A stretch of 64,000 nt of DNA from M3007 sp031425035. GTDB lineage: Bacteria; Bacteroidota; Bacteroidia; Chitinophagales; Saprospiraceae. Positions 26,319 to 35,529 of the stretch are shown here, one piece after another (positions within the stretch are counted from its first letter, which is position 1; each line of letters starts with the position of its first letter). A program made the translations under genes and the position numbers. The stretch covers positions 1 through 64,000 of the forward strand of contig JANPIN010000121.1 in assembly GCA_031425035.1 (NCBI GenBank), written 5' to 3'. Under the pieces are notes generated by a model. That model had not been told where the DNA came from and made no database searches. It saw nothing but the letters and a program-made list of their open reading frames with translations.

Positions 26319-27335
26319 TCATTTTTTTAAAAATGCGGCGGCGCGGGCCTGGGCATTTTCCCGCACGTTCAGGTAGTACAGGTTGAAGTCGCCAATGTGG
26401 TAGTTCTTACGTACGAAGAGAATGCTGCCTGGAAATTTCGGTTTATCGGCCAGCAGAAATCCGCGCCAGACTTCTGCGTCGGTCAGGCCGGGGCGCAGGG
26501 TGGCGAAGGGGCGAACGACTCCGCCGCGGTTTGCCGACTTAGGGGCATATTCTCCTTCGGTGATGGTCCAGCTGAGCGGATTGACACAAACGGAGTTGGG
26601 CTCGTTGGCTTTCCGGCGCCCGTATTTGGCCTTCCAGGTGCGCCAGGAGCAGTAACAACCCGTTTGATCCGGTGAGGTGCAGGGCGGCAGGTTTTTGAAG
26701 AAATCGCGCTCTACCCGCCAGCCGACGATGTAGCCGGCCACCAGTTGTTTTTGCAAAGGCGTGTTTTCCACCACTTTGAGTAAGAGGGTCTTGGCATGCA
26801 CGGCGCCCTGGCTATGACTGGCAATAATAAATGGGCGGCCCTTATTCCAGTGTTTCAAATAGTAGTCGAAAGCGGCGGCGACATCGGCATAAGCCGTATC
26901 CAGCGCCTGCTGATTGGACACTTTATCGTCGCTGTGAAACACGTTCAAATGTGCCTGGCGATAACGCGGGGCAAATACCCGCCCGACGCCGTTGAAAATG
27001 GAGGCCTGAAACAGGATGGTCGAACTATCGGTCGTGGCGTTTAACCGGGCATTATCCACGGCAGCATTCCAGTTATTCTCGCCGCCGCGGGTGCCCAGGT
27101 AGGTCGTTGGATGAATGAAAAATACGTCCACCGCAGCCGTCGCCTGTTCATCGCGGAGGCCGTTCGGCGTACGGTCGGCGGCGTCTTTTTTCTCCGGATG
27201 CGCCGCCCAGTTCCGTAGTTGGGCATAGTCGGGTACTGCCGGCACCTTTTTAACATCAAAAGGAGAGGCCGGATTCAGCGAACGGCAGGCCGGACTAAGT
27301 AGGCTGATAAGGCCAAGGAAAAGAATATATTTCAT
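26319..27335 (-). CDS. DUF3089 lipoprotein with alpha/beta-hydrolase features
   Basis: 338 residues. The start MKYILFLGLISLLSPAC gives a lipoprotein signal with the cysteine near residue 17. The DUF3089 core is recognisable: FFIHPTTYLG, the long NAAVDNARLN stretch, FAPRYRQAHL, and the nucleophile-type motif ASHSQGA. The family is thought to be alpha/beta hydrolases acting on lipids or esters, but no substrate is established. It begins 11 bases after the fabG stop, so the two are probably co-transcribed. ATG 27347 is an alternative start that would overlap fabG by one base. Confidence 0.8.
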   Translation of the reverse strand: MKYILFLGLISLLSPACRSLNPASPFDVKKVPAVPDYAQLRNWAAHPEKKDAADRTPNGLRDEQATAAVDVFFIHPTTYLGTRGGENNWNAAVDNARLNATTDSSTILFQASIFNGVGRVFAPRYRQAHLNVFHSDDKVSNQQALDTAYADVAAAFDYYLKHWNKGRPFIIASHSQGAVHAKTLLLKVVENTPLQKQLVAGYIVGWRVERDFFKNLPPCTSPDQTGCYCSWRTWKAKYGRRKANEPNSVCVNPLSWTITEGEYAPKSANRGGVVRPFATLRPGLTDAEVWRGFLLADKPKFPGSILFVRKNYHIGDFNLYYLNVRENAQARAAAFLKK

Positions 27336-27346
27336 AAAGTTGTCCA

Positions 27347-28087
27347 TTACATATTTAAGCCACCGCAAACGGAAATCGTCTGACCGGTGACGTAAGCGCC
27401 CATGTCGGACGAGAGAAAAATACAGGTGTTGGCTACGTCGTCGCCGGAGCCCAGGCGTTTAAGCGGAATGCCGGCCAGGTAATTCTCGCGGGTTTTTTCG
27501 TCCAGCGCGTCGGTCATTTCCGTAGCGATAAAACCGGGCGCTACGGCGTTGCAGCGAATGCCGCGGGAGCCATATTCCTTAGCGATGGATTTGGAAAAAC
27601 CGATCACGCCCGCCTTTGAAGCCGCGTAATTGGCTTGTCCCGCCTGGCCGAATACCCCGACAACGGAACTCATATTAATAATACTGCCGCCGCCGCGGAT
27701 CATCGGTTTCAGGCAGTGTTTGGTGAGGTTGAACACCGACTTAAGGTTGGTCTGCATCACCTCATCCCACTGTTGTTCGGTCATCCGCAGCATCAGGGTG
27801 TCGCGGGTGATGCCGGCATTATTGATCAGAATATCGATTTTACCAAAATCCTTCAGCACCTGGGCGACCAGCGCTTCGGCCTGCGCATAGTCGCCGGCAT
27901 CGCTTTGGTAGGCCCGCACGCTTTCTCCCAGTTCGCCGACCAGGACTTCGGCCCGCGTCGCAGAGCCGGCGCTCACGTAGGTGAAGGCCACGCGGGCGCC
28001 TTGTTCAACAAATTTACGGACCAGGGATTCGCCAATGCCGCGCGAACCGCCGGTGATGAGGGCTACTTTTCCTTCGAGAAGTGTCAT
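27347..28087 (-). CDS. fabG: 3-oxoacyl-ACP reductase FabG
   Basis: 246 residues from MTLLEGKVALITGG. It is a short-chain dehydrogenase with the cofactor loop GGSRGIG, NNAG, catalytic Ser141-Tyr154-Lys158 (SSVVGVFG, QANYAASK) and the C-terminal GQTISVCGGLNM typical of FabG. It reduces 3-oxoacyl-ACP with NADPH in fatty acid elongation. Upstream in-frame ATG 28129 adds 14 residues without conserved features. The DUF3089 gene follows closely. Confidence 0.93.
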   Translation of the reverse strand: MTLLEGKVALITGGSRGIGESLVRKFVEQGARVAFTYVSAGSATRAEVLVGELGESVRAYQSDAGDYAQAEALVAQVLKDFGKIDILINNAGITRDTLMLRMTEQQWDEVMQTNLKSVFNLTKHCLKPMIRGGGSIINMSSVVGVFGQAGQANYAASKAGVIGFSKSIAKEYGSRGIRCNAVAPGFIATEMTDALDEKTRENYLAGIPLKRLGSGDDVANTCIFLSSDMGAYVTGQTISVCGGLNM

Positions 28088-28170
28088 AGTGCTAAAGAGT
28101 GTTGGAAAGGGTGGGTTGGCTATAAACAAAGCCGCAAAAGTGTGGAAAATTCAGAAAACCGACAGTGACT

Positions 28171-28209
28171 AAAAAAGAACGGGCGCCCGGATCAATGTCC
28201 AAACGCCCG
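28171..28209 (-). terminator. Intrinsic terminator after the sugar transporter gene
   Basis: On the minus strand CGGGCGTTTGG pairs with CCGGGCGCCCG (with three T-G pairs) around an 8-base loop, followed by TTCTTTTTT. It lies 21 bases beyond the transporter stop at 28230. Confidence 0.8.
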
Positions 28210-28229
28210 GTCTTAGGTAGTTTTTTTAT

Positions 28230-29468
28230 TTAGCTATTCGCGGTCATCGGCACCGGTTGGCGACGGCTGCGCATATAAAACCACAGGGCCGTAAAGGCCA
28301 GCACCAGAAATATGGGCAGCACATTAATCGTACTCAGTACCGTTTGCCCGGCCATTAATTCAATGTCTTTCCCGTCCGGCACCCCCTGCGCCGTCAGTTG
28401 AATTTTTTCCGCGTCTAGTTTTGGTCCGATAAAAAAGGTCTGAAAAGCCCAGTTGCCGAACATGCCCACGCCGCCCATCAGGGAAAGACCCAGTGCGCCG
28501 CTTTTAGGTACGTTTTCACTGACAAAACCCAGCATGGTCGGCCAGAAATAGCAGACGCCAAGGGCGAAGATCACGGCGGCGGCGTAGAGGGAATTGCCCT
28601 CCATGGTCCGCAACATGTACAAACCCAGCACGGCGAAAACCGATGACCCCAGCAGCACGCCGGCTGGACTCAGTTTATGAATGAGCGGTTCGCCGAAATA
28701 ACGGCCCGCCGCCATGAGGCCATTGACCAATGCCAGGATCAGCAGGGCATTGGCGCCGGCATGACCCAGCAGTTTATCGATCCATTGCGTCGTACTCAGC
28801 TCGGTATTGGCGGTAAAAAACATACACACCGCCATGAAAAGGAACAGCGGCGAAAGAACCGCCGCGAACATGGCCGAGGTGGAAACGCCCGAAGACACGC
28901 GCTCGGTGCGGGGAAAACTTTGTCCCCAGAAAAGATATCCGTAAATCAAGGTCGGGATCAAAATAGTGGCGACCTGCAACTGCCAGCCCCAGCCGATCGC
29001 GTTCATGCCGGTGGCCAGCAGCGCACCGATCACGATACCGCCGGGAAACCAGACGTGAAATTTATTGAGCATGGCCGTTTTGTTCTTGGGATACATGGAG
29101 GCAACCAGCGGGTTACACACCGCTTCGACCATGCCATTGGCAAAACCGACGAGGAAGGTGGAAATCAGCAGCCCCCAGAATCCACCCGAAAGGATGGTCA
29201 ATACCAACCCCAGCAGATGCGCGGCGAAAGCGATCCACATTAACTTTTTCATGCCGAATTGATCCACGAAAAATCCACCCAGGGTTGTGGCCACCGGAAA
29301 GCCGAAAAAGGCAATACCGGCTATCCAGCCCAGCTGCGAATCCGTCAGGTTAAATTCTTTGCCCAACGGTACGAGCATACCCGCCCGAATAGCAAAGGTC
29401 ATCGAGGTGACGGTCAGCGCCATACAGGATGCTCTGAAAAGACGCGCATTATCAATCGTATTATCCAT
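28230..29468 (-). CDS. Major facilitator sugar transporter (FucP-like)
   Basis: 412 residues from MDNTIDNARLFRASC. Twelve hydrophobic segments are apparent, with the MFS loop pattern GGFFVDQFGMKKLMW between helices 2 and 3. Overall it resembles the fucose/glucose/galactose proton symporter group common in Bacteroidota. The sugar cannot be told from sequence alone. It has its own -7 promoter box (29504-29511) and a terminator, so it is a single-gene unit. The frame upstream of 29468 lacks membrane or other features. Confidence 0.85.
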   Translation of the reverse strand: MDNTIDNARLFRASCMALTVTSMTFAIRAGMLVPLGKEFNLTDSQLGWIAGIAFFGFPVATTLGGFFVDQFGMKKLMWIAFAAHLLGLVLTILSGGFWGLLISTFLVGFANGMVEAVCNPLVASMYPKNKTAMLNKFHVWFPGGIVIGALLATGMNAIGWGWQLQVATILIPTLIYGYLFWGQSFPRTERVSSGVSTSAMFAAVLSPLFLFMAVCMFFTANTELSTTQWIDKLLGHAGANALLILALVNGLMAAGRYFGEPLIHKLSPAGVLLGSSVFAVLGLYMLRTMEGNSLYAAAVIFALGVCYFWPTMLGFVSENVPKSGALGLSLMGGVGMFGNWAFQTFFIGPKLDAEKIQLTAQGVPDGKDIELMAGQTVLSTINVLPIFLVLAFTALWFYMRSRRQPVPMTANS

Positions 29469-29503
29469 TCCAGGAGGATTTTGTTTTTCAATTAAAAGAT
29501 GGC

Positions 29504-29511
29504 CAAATGTA
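29504..29511 (-). promoter_or_regulatory. -7 box of the sugar transporter promoter
   Basis: TACATTTG on the minus strand matches TAnnTTTG, 36 bases upstream of ATG 29468. TTT rather than TTG lies at the -33 position. Confidence 0.5.
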
Positions 29512-29672
29512 GAAACACACCGCACTAAAACTTTTGTTTTTGCAAAAATTGTAGCAAAAATTTCCTGTTGTCCGGGTTTTCTGAAATTGACCCGTAGTTT
29601 TTCAGGCTTGTGCGCTCTGCCAAGAACTATCTTTAACCCATCTTTGCGAGCTAAACCTCCAATCCACAATGG

Positions 29673-30179
29673 ATGATTAATAACACCATACTAGTAAGCA
29701 ATGAGCAAACAGAATTAAACAATGGCATTATTCGTGAAATACATCAGGTAATACCACTGCCTACCATCGTAAGTGCACTTCAAAATGATCTTGATTTCAG
29801 CATTTTTTTGCAGGCGCTGACCCGCTCCGACCTGGGTGATTACTACCTGGAAACTTTGAACCACGGTATTTATACCATATTTGCTCCAACGAATGCCGCC
29901 TTTACGGCCTTGCTGTCCGAACTGGGTTACGCCAACCTGAATGCTATACCGACCAATACCCTGAATGATATTCTGCAGTACCACATTTTAAAATTTAATC
30001 TCCGGCTTGGCGATTTTGCTGGTATGCAGGAACTAATAACTTTGGGTAGCAAACCGCTTTCCAGCAATGGCTCCACCCTCATCGATTCCCAGGGACGGAT
30101 TGCAAACCTGGTTACTACGGACATTCAGACTACAACCGGCGTCCTGCACAGTATTGATAAGGTGCTGATTCCTCTCTAG
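29673..30179 (+). CDS. Fasciclin (FAS1) domain protein
   Basis: 168 residues with one FAS1 domain at about 28-168: LPTIVSALQND, the conserved IFAPTNAAFTAL box (H1), ILQYHILKFNLRL, and the closing TTTGVLHSIDKVLIP (H2). FAS1 domains act in cell adhesion and ligand binding. Most bacterial FAS1 proteins are secreted or lipoproteins, but this one has no visible signal peptide, which is odd. An upstream ATG at 29669 is followed by a stop. TATCTTTA with a TTG 17 bases before it (about 29608-29635) is a possible promoter. Confidence 0.82.
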   Translation: MINNTILVSNEQTELNNGIIREIHQVIPLPTIVSALQNDLDFSIFLQALTRSDLGDYYLETLNHGIYTIFAPTNAAFTALLSELGYANLNAIPTNTLNDILQYHILKFNLRLGDFAGMQELITLGSKPLSSNGSTLIDSQGRIANLVTTDIQTTTGVLHSIDKVLIPL

Positions 30180-30320
30180 TTGGCCCGTTTTTACTGAAAC
30201 AAATGTTAAAGACCGTCCCTCTAAGCCTGACTGCGCCGCATAGGTGTTATTTCATCGTTACTTTTTATAAAAATACTCGTTTCCCGATATGCAAATGCTC
30301 CTAAACGGCGTTTTTTACCC

Positions 30321-30920
30321 ATGAAAAATTGGCTTTCCTTCCTGCTCCCGGTTTTACTAGCCGCTTCCCTGTCTGCTCAAAACGCTGATTCGCTGTCGAA
30401 AGGCGCCTGGGCCCGTATGGAAGTCGTGAACGGCGACACGATTTTTGATATGACGCTCAACCTGCAGCGGGTGAGCTCGAAACGTACTTTCAAGGATTTT
30501 AGCGAACAACGGCAGTACTATTTATACACCCGCGCTGCCCGTAAGGTGTATCCATACGCACTGGAAGCCCTCGATTTATACGATGAAATAGCGGAACAAA
30601 CGCAGGACATGAGAAAAAGTCAGCGCCGCCGTTACATCCGCCATGAACATAAAGAGCTAAAGGACGACCTGAAGGATCAGATGAAAAACCTCAGCCGGAC
30701 GGAAGGTAAAGTGCTGATCAAAATGATCGAAAGCCAGGTCGATAAATCCTTTTATGATCTGCTCCGCGAAACCCGGGGCGGGGCGACCGCCACCTACTGG
30801 AACACGCTTAGCAAAATGTGGGATTACGACCTCAAAGAAGGTTACCACGTCGGCGCCGACCCCCTGCTGGATGAGGTATTTATCGATTATGATTTCGGCA
30901 TGCCCCCCTGGATGCACTAA
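30321..30920 (+). CDS. DUF4294 exported protein
   Basis: 199 residues with signal peptide MKNWLSFLLPVLLAASLSA. The DUF4294 core shows YLYTRAARKVYPYALEALDLYDEI, a basic helix MRKSQRRRYIRHEHKELKD, LSRTEGKVLIKMIE, and LLRETRGGATATYW. The family is confined mainly to Bacteroidota and its function is not established. The last four bases overlap the end of the convergent glycosyltransferase gene. Confidence 0.85.
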   Translation: MKNWLSFLLPVLLAASLSAQNADSLSKGAWARMEVVNGDTIFDMTLNLQRVSSKRTFKDFSEQRQYYLYTRAARKVYPYALEALDLYDEIAEQTQDMRKSQRRRYIRHEHKELKDDLKDQMKNLSRTEGKVLIKMIESQVDKSFYDLLRETRGGATATYWNTLSKMWDYDLKEGYHVGADPLLDEVFIDYDFGMPPWMH

Positions 30921-32140
30921 CTCTTTGGCTGGTATTTTTCTATAATGCTCCATAATTGCCCGATCCGGGCTTGCCAGGTGTTGGTATTGGCCACGTCGAT
31001 GCGCCGTTGCACCAATACCGGATCGTTCTCTCCCAGGGCCATTCCAATTTGCCGGATAAAATCATCCGCGTCTTCAGCCAGATAAATACACTCCGCAAAC
31101 CCCCGGATATCGTCGGAAAAACTGGTCGAGACAACCGCTTTGCCGGCCGCCAGGTACTCGTTAATTTTCAGGGGATAAATGCTTTTGGTCAGCGTATTAC
31201 AGCGAAACGGGATCAGCACACAATCCATGTATTGCAGTAAGGACGGTAATTCTTCCAGCCGGCGGCTGCCCGCCAGCACAACGTTGGGCATTCGATCGAG
31301 TCCCAGTTGGGCCACTTCGTCGCTGTTCACCGGCCCAACCAGTAACAGGGTCATTTCCGGATAAGTTTCGGCCACCTGTTTCAGCAGTGGATAGTCGATG
31401 CGCAGCGCATCCAGATTTCCGACAAAGCCGATTACGCGGCCTTTTTTACCCTTTAATTCGGCCGGGCGCGGGTATTTTTCCTGCCAGACTTTATGAAAAA
31501 CGTCAACTTCGGCCGCATTAAAGTAGGTGACTACCCGGTCGGAAAACGGGGCTTTCAATTTCAATAAATTCGTCGAGGTCACCAGCGTAACGTCCGCCTG
31601 CCGAATGGCCTCGTTTTCCAGGTCGGTACCGTGTTTATTGGTGTAATCATTTTGGGTTATATCGTCTATACAGTGATAAATACTCATTAGAGCGCCCATT
31701 TCCCTAGGTAAAACGCCGGCGTAAAAGGGATCGTAACAATTGATGAAAATATAGTCCTTTACCTGCTGATCGCGCAGCGCCCGGGCGATGGCACGCAGGA
31801 TAATCGCATTGTTACGGCGTTGAAAATACTGGTAGATCGGTCCTTTGGGCAGCCAGTTAATCGGCATGGTCAGGGGCGGCTGCACGGCCACAAAATTGCG
31901 GGGAATGCTCTCCAGCCGCTCGTAGTGCAATTTTCCCCGCAGCAGATCTTCCAGGCGGATGCGCAGGGCTTTATCGCCGGCACGCATACCCTGCAGCAGA
32001 TCCCGCCAGGTGTAGGGATGGTTGACGTAGATCACCGGATGGGTCTTCGCCAGTTCCTTCGCCATGGAAAGCGAAATGGAGGAATACGGATTGTCGGTGC
32101 GGAAGAGGGTAAAAAATACGATATGGCAGTTGGGGATCAT
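30917..32140 (-). CDS. Glycosyltransferase, GT4-like
   Basis: 407 residues, no signal peptide. The N-terminal domain contains YHCIDDITQND and VTSTNLLKLK, the C-terminal Rossmann domain VIGFVGNLDALRIDYPLL and PLKINEYLAAGKAVVS, where the glutamate in KINEYLA matches the donor-binding motif of GT4 enzymes. It should transfer a nucleotide-activated sugar to an envelope polysaccharide. Its start overlaps the stop of the flippase gene by 4 bases, which implies translational coupling. Confidence 0.85.
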   Translation of the reverse strand: MIPNCHIVFFTLFRTDNPYSSISLSMAKELAKTHPVIYVNHPYTWRDLLQGMRAGDKALRIRLEDLLRGKLHYERLESIPRNFVAVQPPLTMPINWLPKGPIYQYFQRRNNAIILRAIARALRDQQVKDYIFINCYDPFYAGVLPREMGALMSIYHCIDDITQNDYTNKHGTDLENEAIRQADVTLVTSTNLLKLKAPFSDRVVTYFNAAEVDVFHKVWQEKYPRPAELKGKKGRVIGFVGNLDALRIDYPLLKQVAETYPEMTLLLVGPVNSDEVAQLGLDRMPNVVLAGSRRLEELPSLLQYMDCVLIPFRCNTLTKSIYPLKINEYLAAGKAVVSTSFSDDIRGFAECIYLAEDADDFIRQIGMALGENDPVLVQRRIDVANTNTWQARIGQLWSIIEKYQPKS

Positions 32141-33534
32141 GGTTGTTGCAGTTCGGTGGCCACGCGGACTTTGCGCAGTTTCTTTTTAATTAAGTCAAAA
32201 CCCAGTCGGTAAAAGCCTGGTACATAAGCGAATGCCGCCCACCATTGAATATTAAAATCGCGACGCAAAAGCCGCTGCATGAGCACAAAACTAACGGCAT
32301 AGCCCGTCAATGTAGCGAAGGCGGCGCCGAAAAGGCCATACTGAAGTACGAATAAGTAACTCAGCACCAGGTTCAGCAGGGCCGTAAACAGGGTGTAGGC
32401 GAAATTAACCGCCGGGCGACCCGTAGAGTCGAGGATCGTGCCGAATTGTACCGCAAAGGGCAGGAACAGTCCAAAAAAAGCCGTCAACCGCAGCAAATTG
32501 GCCGATTGCAGGTATTTGTCGCCGGCAAAAGCCCAGACCATCGGCTCGGCAAAGAGCAGCACCAGTACGACAAAAGGTAAAACGATGGCCAGGATGGCGC
32601 CTACGCTGCGCTCGTACAGCCACTTGATGCCGGCTTGCCCCTCTTGTTCCAGGCGCGCCGCGCTCTGTGGAAATACGACGGCCGCAATACTGAACGAGGG
32701 CGCTTCCACCATTTGGGTGATCCGGCCCGCTACGCCGTAAATAGCGATGGCCGCCGGGTCCAGCAATTTTCCGAGGATGAGTTTATCGATGTTTTTGTAG
32801 AAAATGGTACTCATGTTCGTCCCAAAAACATATTTGCCGAAAGCCAGCAGTTCTTTGATCCAGCGCCAGTCCACGCGGGCGGCATGGCGTAAATAGGGCG
32901 CGGCAAAACGCCAGGTAAACAGCGCGCCCAGCATAGCCCCTGCCAGCGAAGCCACCGCCAGTTGCCAGAGCTGGATGGGAAAACCGCTGAGTTTGCAGAA
33001 CAGTACCCAGGCAAATAAAGCGCCGCGAAAAAAGAAAGTGCTCCAGAAAATACCCCGAAACTCCAGGTTGGCCTGCTGCACGAAATTGCAGTGGTATAAC
33101 CAGGCCATCACGAAATTGGTCACAAAATATACGGGCAGCACCACGCTCAGTTCCGGCGCCTGATAACTGCGGCTTAACCAGCCGGTCAGCAGCCATAACA
33201 GGCCGTTGGAGACGATGGAAAAACCCAGATTAATAACCAGTGAAGAGGTAACGATGGCCGGATAATCGCTGGAATGCTGGCGATGCACCGATAAGAACCG
33301 CACCAGCCCATTCTGGATCAGGCCCAAACGGCCCATTTCGAGAAAATAGGTCACGATGAGAAATAACTCCCAGGTGCCCAGCCGCTGCTGACTGATCAGT
33401 CGGTACAACAGCACGGAGGTACCCAGGGAAAACACCAGCCCCGAGCCCTTTTCCAGCAGGGTCAGCAGCCCGGAACGCAACCAGTAGTGGTTGCCCGGCT
33501 CCGGTGGTGTAGCGGTCTGGGTAATATCGGACAT
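32137..33534 (-). CDS. Polysaccharide flippase (Wzx-like, MATE/MOP superfamily)
   Basis: 465 residues with about 12-14 hydrophobic segments starting at GLLTLLEKGSGLVFSLG. The glycine-rich first helix, the repeated FGKYVFGTNMSTIFYKNIDKLILGK segment near the middle and an overall MOP-superfamily layout indicate an O-antigen or capsule-type translocase. It would move lipid-linked sugars across the inner membrane, with the coupled glycosyltransferase acting on the same polymer. It begins 73 bases after the SpoIIM-family stop. Confidence 0.85.
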   Translation of the reverse strand: MSDITQTATPPEPGNHYWLRSGLLTLLEKGSGLVFSLGTSVLLYRLISQQRLGTWELFLIVTYFLEMGRLGLIQNGLVRFLSVHRQHSSDYPAIVTSSLVINLGFSIVSNGLLWLLTGWLSRSYQAPELSVVLPVYFVTNFVMAWLYHCNFVQQANLEFRGIFWSTFFFRGALFAWVLFCKLSGFPIQLWQLAVASLAGAMLGALFTWRFAAPYLRHAARVDWRWIKELLAFGKYVFGTNMSTIFYKNIDKLILGKLLDPAAIAIYGVAGRITQMVEAPSFSIAAVVFPQSAARLEQEGQAGIKWLYERSVGAILAIVLPFVVLVLLFAEPMVWAFAGDKYLQSANLLRLTAFFGLFLPFAVQFGTILDSTGRPAVNFAYTLFTALLNLVLSYLFVLQYGLFGAAFATLTGYAVSFVLMQRLLRRDFNIQWWAAFAYVPGFYRLGFDLIKKKLRKVRVATELQQP

Positions 33535-33607
33535 AATCGATTCGTGGTGAAGCTGGTTTGGGGCGGATTAATGCTATAAAAACTCATTCCGCAGTAAATG
33601 GGGTGAT

Positions 33608-35467
33608 TCATTCCCGGGCAAGCCCGCGGATCTGACGGGTCAGGCCAATCTGTTCGATCCCCGCCTGCAGGCTTGCGGCATCGGCAATTTCGCGCCCGGA
33701 AAAATACGCGCCGGCCCCGGCCAGAAAAGTAACCACAAAACTAGAGTAGGTCATAAAAAGGGTCACCCCGACGGTTACAACGGTCGAAAAAATGGCCATA
33801 TTTTCCTCTCCCGCAGGAACCAGCCAACTGAAAAAACTCAGCAGAATACCCCAGGCCGGAGAATTAATAAAATAAAGCATTAACACCAGCAGGTTAACCA
33901 CCATAAAACCGAGCGTCAGGCCCTGATTCCAGCGAACTAATGCAAAGGCCCGAACCAGGGCTTGAAAAGGATTTATCTGTTCAAAATAAATGACGGCACA
34001 CCAGAGCGCCAGCATCGGAAATACCCCCATCGCCAGCAGCCAGTTGTACATCCCCAGGTTGACCAGCCAGAAACTGCCGAACACCAGCATGGGGAGCGTG
34101 AGTGACAGCCAAGTCAGAAGCCATTGCCAGCGGTTATATGCAGGACGTAAGCCGGCGTCCATTTCCGGTTCGACGGCCCGCAAAGCGACCAACGCCAGTC
34201 CGGCCAGCAACAGCACCTGTAACCAGTATACATGCGGAATATGCTCATTGCGAAAAAACACCGTGGCACTACTTAACAGGTTGAACGTTTCATCCGGAGC
34301 AGGAAATGTCGCCGCCACTTTCGTATCAGACAGCCAAATACTTAATCCGACGAAAAAAACGACGATGCCCAGTAAAGCTGGAAAGATCATTCTGGCGCGC
34401 CTTCGCAGCACGGTAAAGGAATCCGACAGAATTTCGCCGGAACTTTTAATATTTTGAAATTCAATGAGTTCTACGCGGTCCGGCGGCAACTCTTTGTCGT
34501 GAATAGGCTGCTGGAATCCGGTCGTACGCGCCTTGTGCCAGGGCAGCCACACGAAGTACCACAGGATAAAAAACAGCGAGAGAAAAATGAACAGCCCGCG
34601 CACCACGTCCGGCGTATCCGTATAACGGGTCAGCACGCCTTCAAAAATGGCGGCCAGTACAATGACGGGTACCACGCCGAAAAATATTTTCATGCCCCGG
34701 CGAATAGTGATTTGAAACGCCTGGGTCCGGCGGTAAGTGCCGGGAAAGAGCAGTCCCGAGCCGGCCACCAATCCGGCCGCGCCGGCAATAATGATCGCGC
34801 TGATCTCCAGGGTGCCGTGTATCCAGATGGTCAGGAAGGATTTCCAGAAAATACCGCGTTCAATGAAGAAATACTGAAAAGCGCCGACCATAATGCCGTT
34901 GCGCAGCAGCATGAATATGGTGCCGATGGAGGCCAGCACCCCCAAAACAGCCGTTAATAAAGCGACGTAGAGGTTATTGGCCGCTATACCGACCGACATG
35001 CCGAATGGGCCGCTGTCTTTATAAACCGCCATCGGGTCGCCGTTCTGAATATTCTGCAGGGTCATTTCCACATAGTCGTCGCCCAGGATCTGGCGGGCGA
35101 AATCGGGGCTGATGATGCTGGAGGTGACCCCGACCGCAAAGGCCAGCAGAAAGATCCCGAAAGCCAGTAACAGCACTTTGCGGCTTTCCCACATGATCTG
35201 CGGCAGTTCATCCGACCAGAAACGGCGCAGACGCTCCGCCGGGAAACGTTTGCCCCGGTAAATATTATGGAACACCCGCTGCGCCAGCCCGTTCAGGTAC
35301 ATACGCACCGAGCGGTTGGGATAGAACGTGCGGGCATACGACAGATCGTCCGTGATCTGAATGAACAGCTCGTTCAGCTTATCCGGATCCCGGCGTTTGT
35401 CGCGCAGCAACTGCTCAAATTCCGCCCACTTCTGCTGATTTTGTTCGATGAATTTGGTTTCCCGCAT
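33608..35467 (-). CDS. SpoIIM-family membrane protein with extra C-terminal membrane domain
   Basis: 619 residues. Residues 1-85 are a cytoplasmic helical head (EQNQQKWAEFEQLLRDKRRDP, LSYARTFYPNRSV). Residues about 95-300 are the SpoIIM-type domain (LLAFGIFLLAFAVGV, GTLEISAIIIAGAAGL). A second block of five to six membrane helices (about 360-600) follows a cytoplasmic linker. Usual Bacteroidota SpoIIM-like proteins are about half this length, so the second block looks like a fusion. In Firmicutes SpoIIM helps peptidoglycan remodelling; no sporulation role is implied here. Tandem 7-base repeats lie 28-62 bases upstream of the start. Confidence 0.8.
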   Translation of the reverse strand: MRETKFIEQNQQKWAEFEQLLRDKRRDPDKLNELFIQITDDLSYARTFYPNRSVRMYLNGLAQRVFHNIYRGKRFPAERLRRFWSDELPQIMWESRKVLLLAFGIFLLAFAVGVTSSIISPDFARQILGDDYVEMTLQNIQNGDPMAVYKDSGPFGMSVGIAANNLYVALLTAVLGVLASIGTIFMLLRNGIMVGAFQYFFIERGIFWKSFLTIWIHGTLEISAIIIAGAAGLVAGSGLLFPGTYRRTQAFQITIRRGMKIFFGVVPVIVLAAIFEGVLTRYTDTPDVVRGLFIFLSLFFILWYFVWLPWHKARTTGFQQPIHDKELPPDRVELIEFQNIKSSGEILSDSFTVLRRRARMIFPALLGIVVFFVGLSIWLSDTKVAATFPAPDETFNLLSSATVFFRNEHIPHVYWLQVLLLAGLALVALRAVEPEMDAGLRPAYNRWQWLLTWLSLTLPMLVFGSFWLVNLGMYNWLLAMGVFPMLALWCAVIYFEQINPFQALVRAFALVRWNQGLTLGFMVVNLLVLMLYFINSPAWGILLSFFSWLVPAGEENMAIFSTVVTVGVTLFMTYSSFVVTFLAGAGAYFSGREIADAASLQAGIEQIGLTRQIRGLARE

Positions 35468-35494
35468 GGCTGGTAGGCGGTTATCGGTATATTA

Positions 35495-35529
35495 GTTATT
35501 GGTTATTGGTTATTGGTTATTGGTTATTG
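35495..35529. repeat. Five tandem copies of the heptamer GTTATTG
   Basis: GTTATTG is repeated five times without change. One end runs through the stop codon of the nucleotidyltransferase gene; the other stops 28 bases upstream of the SpoIIM-family start, where a promoter or leader would be expected. Confidence 0.9.
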
